Positions 12,471-23,653 of a DNA stretch of 64,000 nucleotides are shown in pieces. The stretch is from Benincasa hispida. Lineage: Eukaryota > Streptophyta > Magnoliopsida > Cucurbitales > Cucurbitaceae. The notes below the pieces were generated by a model that made no database searches, was not told where the DNA came from, and saw nothing but the letters and a program-made list of their open reading frames with translations. Within the stretch, counting starts at the first letter, position 1, and each line of letters begins with the position of its first letter. The translations under genes and the position numbers were made by a program. The stretch lies in NCBI RefSeq assembly GCF_009727055.1, contig NC_052354.1, positions 54,500,760-54,564,759 of the forward strand, in the 5' to 3' direction.

Positions 12471-13342
12471 TGTTGGCAATATTTATTTAAGTCAAGTTGA
12501 TGTCATTAAGATTATCTCTGCATTTAATCTTGTTGGTTTAAGGTTGTCACATGGAAATGAAGTCTCTACAAAATAATTTCTTTATGTAGAATATACTGTT
12601 TACAATATTTTTTCGGATCTTTTTCTTCTCTGTGTGCAAGTTTTTTTGGAAGTTAGAGTTGGTCTTGCTTGCATCCGCTATATGTATATAAAGACACTTA
12701 GTTTTTGTTTGAGGGTTGGTCATTCCCACAAGAGATTTGGAGCCCCTGTTTATCTTGTGAAACTCTAATCACAAGTGTGTTCTTTGTCAATCTTTTCGAG
12801 TCGTGAAGATTGTATTGCTGTGAGGTTGGAGATATATCTGAGCCGTTTATGTGCTTCATCAATAGCCTTATTGAGAAGGGATTCAAAAGCTTAGGGAGAG
12901 CCTAAGCTAATTAAGTGAAATGATCTTTACTTGAATGGAAAAATAACCTGCAAGTGAGAGAGAGTCTCACGACTTAAGTGAAACTTAAGTCTTGCCAAGA
13001 GGGAGTTACTGTCTTAGGAGGAGCCTGGGACGTTCATCACCAATATCATTATTTAGAGAGAGCCTAAGTATTCGTGAGAGTGAGTATCTCATATAGGGGA
13101 GCCTAAGTGCAGGATTAAGTGGTTGAGCTCTATAGTGGTTACTAGGTTAAAGTTGTTAATACATATAAGTACTATGTTGTAATTACTTAACATTTGTATT
13201 AGTGAAGTTATTTTTCCACGGGCACATTGCCCCCAGATGTAAGTGTTAATCACCAAACTGAGTTAACAATCTCTAGTATTATTTTTTGTCATATTTAAGT
13301 TTGTTAATTGTTTTGTGAATTGTCGTGACACTGTTCGTAACA
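12471..13342 (+). mobile_element. LTR-like remnant of a Ty1/copia-type element
   Basis: The stretch starts TGTTGGC and ends about ..CGTAACA. Inside is a run resembling many plant copia LTR 3' portions: GGGCACATTGCCCCCAGA, then GTTAATCACC and GAGTTAAC. Several imperfect AGAGCCTAAG motifs lie at 12,890-13,110. No matching 5-bp duplication was found at these ends and no internal region follows, so this is a truncated or old solo LTR with approximate limits. Confidence 0.4.
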
Positions 13343-15290
13343 TCCTTTATTGTGTGATAGGTACTTCCATATTAGTTTTCATACTTTTTATCAATATTTT
13401 AAAAACCAAGTCAATTTTTTTTACATCGATTTGAGCACATTGATTGAATTCTTAGTCAAATTCCAAAAACGAAAACAACTTTTAAAAGCTATTTTTTTTT
13501 ACTATTAGTAAAAAAATAATAATAACAAAGTAAGAAATTTAAAGGTAGAACTAGTGTCAATGGTCTTAATTTTAAAAAACAAAAACCAACAAAAAAATAT
13601 TTTTTTCTTATAAAGAATATGCAAATCATAGTAAAAAAGTGAGAGTAAATAAACCTGATTTTAAAAGACTAAAAATTTAAAACGAAATATCTATCAAACA
13701 TGCGTCAAAAATTAAATCTCAAAAGCGAATCTATGCTAAATATTCGTCAAAATTTAAATCTCAAAAGCGAATCTATGCTAAATATTCGTCTCTCCTCGAA
13801 TTTGAATTTTAAAAATCCACTGTATCGTTTTTTCGATTGTTCTATATATTTTTTCACTTAATCTTTTTTCCCCCGAATTTTCATATGTTTTTGTTCTTAT
13901 TTAAATATACTTGTTTAAAAACAATCCAATATTATACGTGTTTTTTCAATTTCAGTTATATATTTATTATTATTTTATACCTTTTAATATATTTTTTAAG
14001 GAGGTATACCTTTTAAAATCCAGCTGGCGATACATTTTGGCTCTTAATAATGCTGGGGTCCTCTTTTCCAAACCATCAATATATTAAAGTATTGTTTATG
14101 CTAAAATAAGTATCAAATATCCGTTAATTTGTTTTTATCTTAAGTTTTGTTGTTACTTGGATAATTCAGCGAGTAAGACATTTGTTTAATGATGGATTGG
14201 ATGAAAATTCTTATTATTTTGATTTTTGATTTCTTGATACTTCTATTCTAATAAAATTTATCATTTCAATCATGCGTGCATTATGATTAAAGTAAGCTCT
14301 CTCTATCACATAATTTCTCATTTGACCATGTATCACGATAGTTCTAACAAATTTGATTTGTTAGGATTTGAAAACGTTTTTTTGGATAAATGTGTTATTT
14401 ATATCTTACATGTATTTTAGTCATCTGTTAATTATTAATTATGTATATTACACGGGATGGTTGGAAAGAATTATTTGAATAATATATTAGAAAAATTATG
14501 TATGTATGTATGTATAAAATACGTTATTGGCAAAGTGATTAAATAGAGATGGATGAATGGAATTTTGACACATGAATATATTATAAAATTGAGAATTGAA
14601 GAAATAAAATAATGTAAGCAATAGAAAAATTGACATAAATATTTACGCACTAACAGTTGTAATTTTATTATTAGAGGAAATGGGTGCCTGTAGGGATATA
14701 AAATTATACATAGGTACATCTTGTGATTGGTTATTCGTAGTGCCAAGTAATTGATCTAAGACATCAAATAGAATATATGGTGCATATTATGTAAATGAAT
14801 ATAAAAATAAGGAGATGTAATACATGAATTTTATAGTTTGAAATAGTGGATCTATACTCGGATATATTTTTTTATAATCCTAAACAGATATATATTTTTA
14901 TAATCTAAATAGTTTACTCATGAAATTAGATGGCGATTAATTCTTTAATTCAAATACTTTATATGAATGGGATGGTGTTTAATTAATATAAATTGATCAA
15001 TTGTTTGTAATATATATATATATATGTAAAAATGCATAATATATATTGATAAACATCAATACATTAGTTACTGAAGTCCATACCTTTATTGATATATTGC
15101 AAAGCACCTTATATCATTTAAAGTCTAGTAATCATTTTCACGGCAATAAAAATAAAATGAAAATTAAATTTAGAATGAAAAAAAAAAAGAGTGTTTATAA
15201 CAAAGTTGATACTATAATTCATAATACCTCTCTTATAAAAGTATTTATTTGTAAATAATATATTTTTCTAAAGTTTTAGTTCTAGTAGGA
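13343..15290. other. AT-rich spacer without recognised genes
   Basis: No coding frame resembles a known family. The sequence is AT-rich with short TA and ATGT runs (for example GTATGTATGTATG near 14,500 and TATATATATATATAT near 15,010). A short tandem repeat at about 13,700 is listed separately. Confidence 0.55.
13700..13787. repeat. Tandem duplication, unit about 44 bp, two copies
   Basis: Two adjacent near-identical units share AAATCTCAAAAGCGAATC, then TATGCTAAATATTCGTC. They differ by about one base of an A run. This looks like a simple local duplication. Confidence 0.85.
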
Positions 15291-15297
15291 ATTTATG

Positions 15298-15452
15298 ATT
15301 TGATGAGTACTTTTGTTGTTGACGACATTGAAATGCCTCTAGATGATGCTACATATAATTGTTCACGAGAGAAAACACGATCTGACAAATATATCCCAAT
15401 ATTTAGTATGGTTTGGACTTGTGCCTTATTTATTATCATCTTTTCCAACCTA
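15298..15452 (-). pseudogene. Helitron PIF1-like helicase C-terminal relic
   Basis: About 51 codons ending at a stop at 15,298-15,300 read MIINKAQVQTILNIGIY, then SDRVFSREQLYVASSRGIS and a TTKVLI tail. This matches the last conserved motif of PIF1-type helicases in plant Helitron RepHel proteins, whose pattern is roughly KAQGQTI..VGIYL, FSHGQLYVALSR. The upstream helicase and Rep domains are not recognisable nearby, so only the C-terminal tip remains. In live families the protein drives rolling-circle transposition. Confidence 0.7.
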
Positions 15453-15557
15453 TTTGATATTGAATAAACATATATTGATTTAAGATAACACTTATGTGAG
15501 GAAAATACATGTATGTTGTATCACATATAAACATATTGAATGCTTAAAACAAAAGTT

Positions 15558-15673
15558 CATACCTTGAGTTGATCAAAATAGTCTTCCTCTTTTTAATGTT
15601 TCGGGCACCATTTCTTTACTTTTTATATTAATGTTCGGCTTCACAACAGTCACAATTCCAATGACATCTATAA
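15558..15673 (-). pseudogene. Possible RPA-like OB-fold exon fragment of the Helitron relic
   Basis: A minus-strand stretch flanked by splice-like signals (acceptor ATTATAG at about 15,673 and donor GGTATG at about 15,557) encodes DVIGIVTVVKP and, further on, PETLKRGRLF before a stop. DV(I/V)G-(I/V) followed by a TLKR-type segment resembles single-strand-binding RPA1-like proteins that plant Helitrons often carry. The match is short and the frame is broken. An intron-like AT-rich gap separates it from the helicase tip. Confidence 0.35.
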
Positions 15674-15835
15674 TTTACAGATTATTATTAAATATTAAAT
15701 ACAAAAAAATCATCTAGATAAAATAAATAAAGGAAACATGCCCATGTCTTTTTACCGTCCAACAATTTGATTGTCCTTAAAATTGATGAAATTTTACGTA
15801 AGTAATTTGATTGAAATCTATGGCAAAAATCTCCA

Positions 15836-16350
15836 CGAATCCAGATGAAAAATTCTCGATTTGATCGAGGACGAGGAACATATCCCCACTCCGTCTTGAT
15901 CCCGCATTATATATATATATATGAAATAAATTTAAAAAAATAAAAACAGTTACTTAAACTTAGTTACTGTTTATTTATATATTGTTTTTATTTTTTTTTT
16001 TAATTTTTAAAATTTTGTTTCATAATATAATTAACTTTTGACTTTTTATTAAATTTTAAAATAAAGAAATGTTAAAATATTTTTTTTTGTTATTAAGTTA
16101 AATAAATCAATCAATAATAGTAATAACTTGTTACCTAAAAAGTGTATCGTTTTAATAGAAATACAAAAAAATATTGATCTTAAATAAAAAATAAATAAAA
16201 AGAAAAACTAATGGGCGGGAAATTTTTCCCGACGGGGATTCTCCGGCCTCGACTTCGACTCCTCAAAACAGGGAATGAGGTGAGGATGAGGATTAAAAAC
16301 CCCCGCAGGGACGAGGATGGGGAATACAATCCTGACCTCTCCCTGTTGCC
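15836..16350. repeat. GC-rich inverted termini around AT-rich filler (possible non-autonomous transposon)
   Basis: A GC-rich left block (about 15,846-15,910: GATCGAGGACGAGGA, CCCCACTCCGTCTTGATCC) and a GC-rich right block (about 16,205-16,345: CCCGACGGGGATTCTCC, GCAGGGACGAGGATGGGG) are roughly inverted around 290 bases of A/T-rich sequence. No coding region or clear duplication was seen, so the class is unknown. Confidence 0.3.
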
Positions 16351-16472
16351 AATCCTATTGGAATCACTTCACTGAATTCTCAAATTTCAGTAGTAGCTGA
16401 TAAAGATAACTCTATATCTTAGTTGACATTTAGAGACATATTATCAACCGGTTTCACATTTCTCTTAATAAT

Positions 16473-16511
<39 letters not shown>

Positions 16512-18500
16512 TTTGGTCCAAGATTGAAAGGGGTTCGTAGAATATTAGAACAAAGTTAATTATTCTATACAAAAGCACTAAATTCTAATAAACTTCAACA
16601 CTTGTGGACCTCTTTGGTTGGAATATGTTTCCACGGTTCCTTTTCGAATAACCTTAATCTTTATCGTCCATTCTTTTTTAAAAGGTTCCAAATTTTTTAG
16701 TAACATATAATTTTCTAAATACGTGTTGATGTGATGATTGAAAATTGGATAAAGGGGAAAAAATTGTTTGTGTCAATGGAGAATAGAAAATGGTGGAAAA
16801 TGGTGAATGTTACTTTCAATTTTGGAACCATTGATATGTATGGTGGTAAGATGGGGATGGTGAAAAGTTTGAGAAAGATCATAAATTTCTGTAACGTTTG
16901 AAATATGTATTAATTAGGTATGTTTTAACTTAAATATATTGGGCTTATTAAAATTTATGTTAGAGTTTTAATTTTCTTTTTTTAAAAGAAATGGTATGTT
17001 TTGATAGATGGTGGGCTTAGTGGGGTTTTAATGATAGCGAGGAGAGTGAGCTAAAATCTAAAATAACCTTTTGAACACCTACACTCGGGAGAACTGAAAA
17101 TAAAGGGGTGTTTGGATGGATGGAAATTGGATGTAAATAAGGACGAACATGAGTAAGGGATACAAATCCTCTTGTTTTGTACAAGTTTTGAAGTTTTAGG
17201 TATGAAAATAAACTATTCTAATGAATTTCTTATACTCATGGATGATACCTATCCAAAAGGATGGGTTTTCTCGATGTCCACCCTCCCTCCCCGTCCAATA
17301 CATGAATTTATTCTTTTATTTTATAATATTAAAATTAATTAATATATGAATATTAAATTTATAATTTAGATACTTATATTAAATTTTAAATTATAATATT
17401 TGAATTTAACTATTCCATATTTATAAATAAATTAATTAATTATATAATAAACCATAAAGAACCGATGTATTAATACTATAAATTCATTAATAAATTATAT
17501 ATGTAGTTAACTAATTGTCATTATGATCCATATTTTATGAGATTATTTTTTAATAATTATAATTAGTTTATATTGATTAATTATAATTCATTTTTCTTAT
17601 TCATAAAATGTTATATTTAATTTTTAAACTGATTTTGATTGTGTTATTAATTAATACATCATGTTTATATAAATTCATCAAATTGATACGTCAAATTATG
17701 TAATCAAGTAACTTTAATTCTAAATTACTCATTTTACAAATATTTGAAATTAATAATTTAATTAATATTATTATTTGATAGTTAAATAATTAATTTTGGT
17801 CAAAATCTTGAATTAAATTTATTGTTTATCAATTATCCATCAAAATTTTATAGAGGTTTCCATGATTAATTTTATAAATAAAATACAAAACTAATTAATT
17901 TGTTACCATAAATTTTTGATAATTCCTATTATGTACAATCAAATATCTTTAAAATCTTAAACCAGACGCACCTTAAAAGAGGTTAGTGAGCTTAAAATAA
18001 ATAATAATAATAATTATTATGGATCTCAGTTTAGGAAGTGTTAGTGGGTGTGGGATTTTCAATGAGAGAGAGAGTGAGCTTATATATATATATAATTAAG
18101 AAAAAGAGCAAAATATTGTAGCGTAAGAAGTAGAGGGAAGTTTATGGATGTGACTTTAGTGGGGTTTTAATGAGAGAGAGTGAGCTTTAAATAAAGATAA
18201 ATAAGAATAAGAAGTAGAGGAAAAAGTTGATCTTAACGTGAAGGTTAAATTAGGTATTTAAGAAAAATGCAAAGGTAAAATTGTCTAAGAAAGTTTCTTC
18301 CCACGTATATCATAGATGAAGCATTAAAATTTGTCATTTTCCTTGTCTTGCATTGGGTTTGATTTATTTTTTCTCTCGTCTTCCAAAACTTATTATTTTA
18401 TTCTAAATTTTCCAAAATATATATTTTAGTGTTTAACTTTAATTCTTTTCATGGTTGTTATCATTATCGTGCTATAAATATCTATTTTTCAATACAAAAA
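16351..18500. other. AT-rich spacer with poly-T tract and repeated purine motifs
   Basis: No gene is supported. It contains a 35-base T run (16,474-16,508) and a very AT-rich segment at 17,280-17,980. A motif of the form GTGGGGTTTTAATGA, then a GAGAG stretch and GTGAGCT, recurs at about 17,018, 18,041 (diverged) and 18,150, with a further GTGAGCTTAAA at about 17,986. Confidence 0.5.
16474..16508. repeat. Poly-T tract (35 bases)
   Basis: Uninterrupted T run. It could be a decayed poly-A tail of a minus-strand retroelement, but no LINE or SINE body was recognised next to it. The exact length in an assembly is unreliable. Confidence 0.8.
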
Positions 18501-18654
18501 CAGCACAAAAAACACAAAACTATGAAAGTAGAATGTCCCTACGTAAAACATCAATGACCTAGAGTGGGTGGTCATCAATCAAAATTTTTAACGGTTGATG
18601 TCAAATTTTGACTAAGCTAGTGTAACTAATCGTCATTGGGCAACTACGGCAAAT

Positions 18655-19099
18655 TTGTATTTTAGGGAAAAAGAGCTCACTTACAAGAAAGAGAAATCTG
18701 ACATCGGTGTGGTGTAAACCACAGTCACTCTGATGTTTAAGTCAGAAGGTTGGAAGGAAAAGAGAGTATTTGATATTGGTCGGAGTACTTACTTGTCCAT
18801 TTGTGTTGTGCTTTGCCTTATTTATAGGCTTTGACCATTATGCCATTCCTTATCTGATTAGGATTTTCAACTGAGCCGACTGTTCATGGATTTCCTTTAG
18901 GCCGAGATCGATCAGCACTACATTTTTACCTAGCTCTTTTAAGGTTTCATCCCTTTTTGGCTAAGCTTATGTTGGGCTCATCGTTCTCGGGCCATCATTG
19001 ATGGGCTTAACCTCAGCCTCTCTTTTGTGCTTGCTCTTCCATCCTTTCTTTGTTGTTCGTTGACCATTATATCATTGATTCCAGAATCTACCCAAAACA
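18655..19099 (-). mobile_element. 3' LTR of gypsy A (left limit uncertain)
   Basis: Read on the minus strand, the LTR appears to start TGTTTTGGGTAG at 19,099, just after a purine-rich AGTGGGGACTAA tract typical of a polypurine tract. A TATA box lies inside. The far end is estimated at a TGTATTTTAGGG on the plus strand, and no partner LTR is available to check it. It belongs to the minus-strand Ty3/gypsy element whose coding pieces follow at higher coordinates. Confidence 0.45.
18819..18826 (-). promoter_or_regulatory. TATA box of the gypsy A LTR
   Basis: TATAAATA on the minus strand within GCCTATAAATAAGGC. Its position inside the LTR fits a retrotransposon promoter. Activity is not implied. 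Confidence 0.45.
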
Positions 19100-20748
19100 T
19101 TAGTCCCCACTCCCAAGTTAGGGTTCGTGGTTTTCGGGCCTTGTTTCACAAATTTTAATTCTCGAAACCTATCTTGGGAGCACAATCTCCCTTTTAAACT
19201 CCATGCACCCCATTGCAAAACTTAATTCAGACTTGCTAGGGGCTGTTGGGCCTATCAAGCCAAACTCTTTTGAGGTCCACCTAATTTCCCAATGCACTTC
19301 TCCAACACATGACGAAGTTATGTACCAAATCGTGCCAAGTTCACCTCTAGGATAGGCCCTAACAACAGGATATAACTCAACTGATCCTGAGTGGTCTTAA
19401 ATCAGGCGTTGGCCTGTAATACTACCCAATTAAACGCTGGCTTCCTGACATTCCTTTTTTCCATAGCTTGCTAACTCTCATCTCTTTTCTGTTGCTTTTC
19501 TTGACTTGTTGTCGCTCCTTGTCTCAATCCGTTATGAAGATCTTCTTTCACTCGATTTTCATTGTTTGATTCAACCATCTTAAAGCCCCCTATGACTTTT
19601 ATTTATGGGTTTTCTTTGGTCGGCCCAAACTATGAGCCATTATTTTCTTGAATGCAGTCATGTTGATTCATTACGTAGCTCTTTCTTTACCCGATTGTTG
19701 CTGTTTGATCTTGGTTCTTTTTTATTCCAATTTTCCATGTAGTTTCATCTCTCTAGTGTCATTTTGTTTATCTACGCTAACCATGTAGCTTTCACTTGCC
19801 ATTTTTCTAGGGTCGTCCTCGACCAAGGCCGAGCGTTTTTTTTAGCTTAGGATGTCAAGTTATGAACTTTTTGAGCTCAATCCTAACCTTAGCTAGGATC
19901 GAGTGTGCTAGCTCGGGCCAGGATTTGGGCAAGCCTCATTTCCAGACTATTCTTGATTTAAACGTCTTGTTCTTTCCTTGAAATAGTGCTGAAAGATAAG
20001 ACAAATTACTTTTAACAACTTGTCTGGTAGCCATTTTATTTACACTTATAGATATCTTTAACGATAATAAATTTTCAAGTGCTTGGCATTCCATGAGTGA
20101 GGGAGAGCCTTTTCATACTGATCTGCCAATGTGATGTGTCGGGTTTAACCACTTTAATCACTTGCATTTAAATCTTTGGTGTTTTGCATCACTTTCTTCA
20201 ATACTAGATCTCCTTCTTTAAAGCATCGCACTCTCACTGTGGTGTTGTAGTATCTAGTGATCCTATTCTTGTACTCTGCTACACATAAATGTATTGTCTC
20301 ACGGTATTCCTCCAATAGAAATAAGCTTAACCTCATTAAAGGTTCATTTTCTTGAGGATCAAACTGCTCTAGTCTTGGTGATGATATTCCAATCTCTACC
20401 GAGATTACTGATTCAACCCAAAAGAAAGAGAAAAATGGGTTTCTCTGGTAGAAGTTCTTATTGTCATTCGACATGCCCATAATATGTCTGGTAGTTCTTC
20501 TGCCCATAATCTTTTCAATCCTTCAAGTTTTGTCTTTAAATTTTCTTTGATGATTTTATTTACCGCTTCTACCTATCCATTTGCTTGGGGATGAGTTAGG
20601 GAGGAACCTCGATGTGTGATGTTGAGATCTAAGTAAAATCTTCTAAATGTTGAATTATCGAATTGTTCTTCATTGTCTGTAGTAATAGTGTTGGAGATCC
20701 CAAATCGACATATAAGGTTTCTCCAAATAAAGTTTGTAACATTCTTTT
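19100..20748 (-). pseudogene. Gypsy A integrase C-terminal part and 3' region, duplication copy 1
   Basis: Minus-strand Ty3/gypsy debris. The frame around 20,500-20,154 carries VISVEIGISSPRLEQFDP, RITRYYNTTVR and KEGDLVLKKVMQNTKD, which is the region after the integrase core in Tat-type elements. Upstream (20,740-20,520) lie traces of the core, including a GIPNTITTDN-like segment, with stops. Non-coding 3' sequence and a polypurine tract precede the LTR. The same stretch recurs at 28,732-30,453 with roughly 95% identity by eye. This copy lacks about 40 bases near 20,163 that copy 2 retains. It ends abruptly at CTTTT, the target site of an L1-family LTR. Confidence 0.75.
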
Positions 20749-21651
20749 TGTTGGGGTTGATGCCCTAAATCTCGTAGGGTCCTATAGTTTGTAAACCTTG
20801 CATTAACAAACTTGTATGTGATTAATAATATTTGATATTTTATTCACTTTGTCTATAAAATATGTGATATTTTAGTTGCATTAATCACAAACCAATAAAC
20901 TAACATCCAAGGTTATCGTTGTAACTTAAACATGTATGTAGAGACATATAGGTGGATCATGTTTAAGTGATAACCTAAATGGTATGTAGTATATGGATAA
21001 GGCTAGATACCTTATCCTGGTAACACTACGAGTATGACCCACTTTGTAGATGTTATAAATGTTGTAAAGTGCTACAAATGATTTGATCCTAATCATTCAT
21101 GAATTAGACATGCGATCAGGGATATTCTATACAAAGGAGTTTGTATAAGACCGGACCACGAAATGCTTAGTCTTATTATATAACACTGTTCATAATAAAG
21201 ACTTTCATTTCACTAGAATGACCATAGGTAACATGATTTTAATCCTGAGTGAGTTGTGAACTCCTGCATATGAGGACAGTCATTTAATTTATATGGGTGA
21301 GAGTGGCCAGATCGTCGACTCAACAAGCATACCATTTTGGGGATTCGTATGATTGGGGAACTGGGAACTCAGCTACACAAGATGGAATTCACTCATTCCT
21401 CGAAGCAGGGGTAAGTAGATAAATTGCTCCCTTAAGGGTTGATTCTGGGTCTTGAACAATGTGGCGCCACACCCTCTCCTTGCTCGATAGGGGTTTAGTC
21501 ATAGTCGGAATATGATCTATTGTTCATTAGAAGGATTAGTGGTACTTAAGGAGTTAGAGGTAACTATAGGGACAAAACGGTAATTTTGTCCAACTGTACT
21601 TATGAGCAATTTGTGAAGGGTCATCATACTGTTGATTGGTTATATCCAATG
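20749..21651 (+). mobile_element. 5' part of an L1-family LTR, duplication copy 1
   Basis: The LTR starts TGTTGGGGTTGATGCCC after CTTTT (20,744-20,748). It is homologous to the solo LTR beginning at 30,454 with the same flanking CTTTT, so the insertion predates the segmental duplication. It is interrupted at CAATG (21,647-21,651) by an L2 LTR and its second half is missing from this copy. Confidence 0.8.
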
Positions 21652-23519
21652 TGTAGGATTGTATCAGCACGCAGCGGAAGGAACAAGGATCATTAAGCAC
21701 TCTAATTCATTAATTTAGGCAAAAACTAAAGCATGCCCTTACAAAAACAAATGGGTTTCAAGTCATACCTTTGTAAAACTCTTGAAATCTCGATTTTCAG
21801 CTGCAAATTTCTCCAAATCTCATTGTAGACCACCCCAAGATCTTACCCACTATTCTTCTGATGCTCTATATTAGTTATGAGACTCAAAATAAGCTTGAAT
21901 TAAGGGAACTTGGAGAAGAATTCACAGTAACAATCCACTTGAAGAACATCTTTTTCAACCCGAACTTTTCAGCAAAAATTCTACAGATTACATGCCTCAA
22001 ATTTACTTCAATCTTCTCAATATATTACAGACAATCATGCAAAGAAGATGGATGCATGAGATGCAACTCATGCTTGGAGTAATTGAAGCCTCAAGTAATA
22101 AGTTTTGTGTGAGCAACTATGAAGGTGTAATGGAAAAAACTGAATTTCCATTTATGTGTTTTTTAACTTTTCCAATTTGATTTTAAAATCACATTTGATT
22201 TCAAAAATCAAAATTTGTTAATTCTACAAATAATTTTCTAATAAAATTAATAAATAATTATTTAAACAATTTAATCAATTCTAATTAATTTAATATCAAA
22301 TATTAAATTAATTTTACACAAATCCACCTTCATATATTTAAATCATATTTAAATATTAATTCTCCTATTCCGTTTAATTCTTAAAATTAAATATGTAATT
22401 ATATCTCATATAATTACTAATTTCTTTAATTCTAATTTGAACATTTCAAGTTAACTTATCACGCTACTCTAAAGCTAATCCATTTACGAGGTAGTAGGGG
22501 GACCTCGCGGACCTACAGATCATGGGCTCCAACGATCCGAGATTAATTAGCTAAACTCATTAGACCGAATTAACCCCTATTTTTTAACTAATGGGTCACT
22601 CCACTAAAGCTCATAGTTGCACTCCCCTCACTGTAGATATATTATGTCTACATGATTTAATCATGATTAGTAAGTCGACCATTCACAGGTTGTTCATAAT
22701 AACGGTTAGGTCAAATGTCTGTTTTACCCCCGATATTACATCTTCTTCCTCCAGTTCCTACTGATCCTCTAATGAACAACTGGTTTGTGATCCAGTCACT
22801 AAACCAAAACTCTCTTAGCCCAGTGAGAGGGTGGGGCCCTTTGTTCAAAACCTGGATTTAGTACTTGAGAGAACAACTTTTCTCCTATCCCTAAATCGGT
22901 AGGCGTGAATTCCGTCTTGCACCCTATGTTCCCAGCTATCTATTAGGTCTTACCCCTGAAATGGGAGGCTTATTGAGCCCGTGCTATTGAGCCAACCCTC
23001 ACCTATGCAAATCTAAGGATAATCCCGAATAAACAGTAGTTCATAGTTAGCTCAGGATTAAGATTGAGTTACCTAGGTCATCTAAGTGAAATAGTCAGTC
23101 TTATACAGTAAACAACGTTATAAAGTAAGAGTGACTTATTTCTTGGTCCGATCTTATGCAAACTCATTGCATGGGACGCCCACTTCTCATGTCATAACAT
23201 GTACGAATTAGGATCACTTCGTTTGTGTCACTTTACAACTCTTTGTAACAACTATAGAGTAGGCCGCATCCCATAGTGTTACCAAAATAAGGCACCTAAT
23301 CTTATTCATATACTATAGATCATTTTGACTATTTACTCGAACCTGATCCACGTTTATGTCTCCACATAAAGTTCAAGTACTCATGTAATAGTCATTGGTC
23401 TTAGTTTATTAGATTTAGACTTTTATGTATATAATTTATAAAATCAATAATAAGTTTATTGACTATAGAAAATGTTTATCTTTTTACAAACTACGATTTT
23501 TTGGACATAAAACCCAACA
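21652..23519 (-). mobile_element. L2 copia 3' LTR (duplication copy 1)
   Basis: A 1,868-base LTR. On the minus strand it starts TGTTGGGTTTTATGTCC at 23,519 and ends with TACA at 21,652. It is homologous to the LTRs of the element at 37,844-45,352 and to the solo LTRs at 31,319 and 53,343. A polypurine tract and the pol gene of the same element adjoin it. It lies in an L1 LTR with CAATG at its left border; the right partner of that duplication is lost with the 5' LTR. Confidence 0.85.
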
Positions 23520-23534
23520 ATACTCCCACTTGGA
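23520..23534 (-). promoter_or_regulatory. Polypurine tract of the L2 copia element
   Basis: Minus-strand AAGTGGGAGTATT lies immediately before the LTR start. In Ty1/copia elements this tract primes plus-strand DNA synthesis, which confirms element orientation. Confidence 0.75.
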
Positions 23535-23653
23535 CTAAAAACTGCAGTAGATCAATATATACAAATATATACAATGTTGAGTTTACACGGAGAGAACAAA
23601 ACGTACAAATACAATAAACTAGGGCATTTTAATACCCATAAATTCTCCCACTT

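Noticed and set aside
21861..22180. Plus-strand frames inside the L2 LTR, also seen antisense at 54,708-54,932
   Set aside because: They recur because LTR copies recur. There is no known domain, and the frames are broken in sister LTRs.
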